From: Delphinus delphis
Taxonomy: Eukaryota > Chordata > Mammalia > Artiodactyla > Delphinidae
Direction: 5' to 3'
DNA: 64,000 bases
Assembly: GCF_949987515.2 (NCBI RefSeq)
Contig: NC_082688.1
Location: forward strand, 106,185,893 to 106,249,892
Shown here: positions 61,740 to 64,000 of the stretch, piece by piece
How the letters are laid out: every line of letters starts with the position of its first letter
How positions within the stretch are numbered: position 1 is the first letter of the stretch
Program-made: the position numbers and the translations under genes
Notes under the pieces: model-generated
What the model was told of the DNA's origin: nothing
The model's database searches: none
Seen by the model: only the letters and a program-made list of their open reading frames with translations

Positions 61740-62240
61740 AATTCACATTTTTATCAAAATACCATTGCATGAAGACACATGTCCACACCAAGACCCGTAC
61801 ACAATGTTTATGGTGTTTTTATCCATAAGTACTAAAAACTAACACCCTACATGTCTGTCAGTTGAGTGGATAGCCGGTGATCCATCCAGACAACAGCAAT
61901 AGTCCTCTGCAATAGAAAGGAGCAGACCACTGACTGCAGACCACATGCTATAACCATGAACCTCCAGTGCCTTCTGCTGAGTTGAAGGAGCTGGATAACT
62001 GCTACCTTCAGTATGATGCACAGACAGGCAGAGGTAGCACATCAGTTGTCACCAGGGGCTGGGACTTGGGGAAGGGGGTGAGTTCCAAGGGGCACCGCGG
62101 AACTTTCTGCGGTGGTGAAAAGTTCTGTGTCTTGACTGTGGTGGTGGTTACATAGCCATCTTGCACTTGTCAGAATTCATGGAACCATACCCCTTAAAAA
62201 AGGTAATTTACTAAATTTAAATTATATGTCAAAAACCAGA
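61740..62240 (+). mobile_element. L1 3' UTR fragment next to the right arm
   Basis: Has ATTTTTATCAAAATACCATT, GTTGTCACCAGGGGCTGGGA, GTGGTGGTGGTTACATAGCC and a 3' end rich in A and T (about 62195-62240), in the L1MB/MC order. It stops exactly where the duplicated MSRA 3' UTR begins (about 62246). Confidence 0.75.
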
Positions 62241-62374
62241 CTTTTTAAAAATGCCTTTGTGCACTTCAAAAAGCCACTGTGAACCACAAAAGAATTGCCT
62301 GCTTTATTGAAAGTGTTTTTGTTGTGATCTCAAGGGCTGACCACGTGGGGAGAGATTCCATTTTAATTCTGGCT

Positions 62375-62742
62375 TAGTCTGCTCAGGCTGCCATAACAAA
62401 ATACCATAGACTGCTGGCTTACACAACAAAAATTTATTTTCTCACAGTTCTGGAGGCTGAAAGTCCAAGATCAAGGTGACAGCCTACCCAGTTCCTGGCG
62501 AGGGCTCTCTTCCCTGTTTGCAGAACACTGCCTTTTCACTGTGTCCTCTTACGGCCTCAGTACAGGCTCATGGATGGAGAGAGACCACTCTGCTATGCCT
62601 TCTTGTAAGGACACTAATTCTATAGGATCAGGGCCCCACCCTTGTGACCTCATTTAACCTTAATTTCTTCCTTAGTGGCCCCATCAACAAATACAGACAC
62701 ACTGGGGGACAGGGTTCCAACATGTGAATTCTGGGTCCATAA
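62375..62742 (-). mobile_element. MaLR-type LTR inserted in the MSRA copy
   Basis: On the - strand the element reads from TTATGGACCCAGAATTCACA, through the GGGGCCCTGATCC and GTGTCCTTACAAGAAGGC blocks, to the typical MaLR 3' end (CAGAACTGTGAGAAAATAAA, then TTTGTTATGGCAGCCTGA). This order matches the MLT1/MST group of non-autonomous LTRs. It splits sequence homologous to the MSRA stop region, so it inserted after the duplication or into that arm. It carries no open coding region. The exact subfamily is not resolved by eye. Confidence 0.75.
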
Positions 62743-62906
62743 TAAATACTCCATGGGCAGGACACTCCGGTGCCCCTGAGGACGAGGCTGCAGTACCCGT
62801 TGGGGATCTTGCTCGGGTACTGCTGGTGGTAATCCTCTGCGTAGTAGAAAGTCTGTCCCTCCCGGATGTCGGTGGTGATCAGGCCAAAGCCATGCTCTGA
62901 CAGAAC
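62743..62906 (-). pseudogene. Inverted MSRA terminal-exon copy, 3' end disrupted
   Basis: Read on the - strand it keeps the splice acceptor (CCACAG, ending at 62907) and most of the MSRA end domain, including [18 protein letters not shown]. It has Pro for Leu before SKIPNGYC, Ser for Gly after GYC, and a six-base insertion that changes the spacing between the two resolving cysteines by two residues ([15 protein letters not shown]). After SCP the reading frame diverges from GIKK and runs into an LTR that begins near 62742, so the normal stop is missing. There are no other MSRA exons nearby on this strand. It is a duplicated fragment, not a second gene. It shares Leu before ITTDI and Ile before PNGYC with the intact copy. 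Confidence 0.9.
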
Positions 62907-64000
62907 CTGTGGAGGGAAAGGCGCCATGAGAACCCGAAGCGCAGGGATCCCGGGAAGGAGGAGGGCCAGGAGGTCAGGATGGGAGGGGCAGACACGTGGC
63001 TGGGGGTGCGCAGCGGTCCTTGGGGCCCGGGCTCGGCCACTTCCCTGCTGGGTTATCCTGGGCAACCTTCTCCCTTCGTGTGCCCCAGGGCGCTGGGGTC
63101 TGAAATCCGGGTTGGGTTTGATTGGGTTTGGTTCTGACTGTAAGTTATGCTTTACCCTCTACACCACCTCTGCCCCCGTGGGTGTCGGGAGCCCAGGTTT
63201 GGGCCCTGTGGGTCTGTGTGAAGCCACCCTGTTTCCAGGGGAAGCAGCAGGGCCGTGTGGCTCCCCGGCTGCCCTGGGGAGGCTGGGGTCCCTGAGGGGA
63301 TTGGCGCCTGGCTGCAGTGAGAGGGGATGGCGGGGCAGGAGGGGGCGGGGAGGCTGCAGCAGCAGCCAGTGCCGACCCCTCTGCCCCCTCACAGGCTGGA
63401 CAGAGGACCCCCTCGTCGGCTGCGGCTCTGGGCAGCAGGGACCCCGCCAGGATGCCTGGAGGGCAGGGGCCACCTGGGGTCCGGGCTCTGCCGCTCCAGG
63501 CTGGAGCCTCTGGGGAGTGAGGGCAGGGGAAGACGTGGCCTGAGGGCCTGGTCGGTTCCTCACCGCCCTCTGTGACCCAGTTTAAGGCCTGGTGGCATCT
63601 GCTGCCAGGCAAGGAACACATGTAAACACCAGTGGGGGAGGAGAGCGGAGCTATTTGGGGCAGGAGACGGATGAAGAACTCGTCATTGTTCCCCATGGAT
63701 CTTAGCCCGTTTCCTTTCCCTTTTGGATTTCAGCTGTGCCCTATTTCTTTCCTGGTACAGGCTGCTCGGGGTATCTGAGCGCAAGGCAGCAGAGACGCGA
63801 CCCAGGTTCACTGATTCCATTTTGGACAGGGGTGCGCGGTGGGACCTTGGACTTGTGTCCCCAGTAAGGGAACTGCTGACGGCCCGGTGGCTCATGGGGA
63901 TGGAGTCCTCACATCTGCCAGGAAGGGCGGGTGGGTCTAGTCTTTGAGTCCAGCATGAATCCATGGCCTGACCTTGTGCTGAGCCCTGTCGTGACTTTCT

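Larger units (their letters stand above)
62246..63841 (-). repeat. Right arm of MSRA inverted duplication
   Basis: Reverse-complement counterpart of 43169-44395. It carries, read on the - strand, the intron end (about 63841-62907), the exon remnant (62906-62743), an LTR insertion (62742-62375) and a diverged piece of 3' UTR (62374-62246). The duplicated sequence may extend past the window end, because faint co-linear similarity continues to about 63940. The near-identical core stops close to the exon end on one side and near 63841 on the other. Confidence 0.9.

Overview
The window is mammalian nuclear DNA, most probably from a cetacean. The diagnostic sign is tRNA-derived CHR-type SINEs, both CHR-2-like copies (740-955, 31692-31881, 50129-50340, 56308-56528) and CHR-1-like copies (31537-31690, tail at 9925-10015). 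These families are known from whales, dolphins and hippos. Around them lie ordinary old mammalian repeats: L1, L2, MIR, MER5/Charlie and MaLR (MLT1-type) LTRs. Nothing bacterial, plasmid-like or CRISPR-like is present.

Layout. Positions 1-44101 contain no exon I can support; I read them as the last intron of MSRA (methionine sulfoxide reductase A), transcribed on the + strand. The terminal MSRA coding exon is at 44102-44266, with an intact stop and an AATAAA signal about 580 bases later. On the - strand, 53136 down to 47252, are four exons of a testis-type trypsin-like serine protease. They form a consistent splice chain and, from the known mammalian order (MSRA on one strand, PRSS51 on the other, then PRSS55), are probably PRSS51 or its close relative PRSS52. 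Its first (signal peptide) exon was not found. At 62246-64000 a second, inverted copy of the MSRA terminal exon with its flanks appears on the - strand. An LTR interrupts its 3' end, so it is a pseudo-exon.

Most notable observations. (1) The two MSRA copies form an inverted repeat around a spacer of about 17.9 kb that holds the protease gene. About 1.07 kb is roughly 97% identical between arms, while the flanking homologous DNA is much more diverged and one arm carries an old MaLR LTR. This mosaic suggests gene conversion between inverted arms. (2) The protease has a run of seven G immediately after its catalytic serine codon, which shifts the frame inside GDSGGP. It also has lost the cysteine of the CGGS motif and has an acidic residue where the activation-cleavage Arg/Lys is expected. 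This points to a recent pseudogene, or to a homopolymer error in an otherwise complete gene. (3) An antisense L1 has a 5' inversion of the twin-priming type and an expanded (CA)n inside it. (4) Two CTCF-like motifs in convergent orientation lie in the MSRA intron.

The genes do not form a pathway. MSRA repairs oxidised methionine, and the protease is a separate, probably testis-expressed gene. Repeat boundaries are read by eye and may be off by tens of bases. Many weaker repeats remain unlisted.
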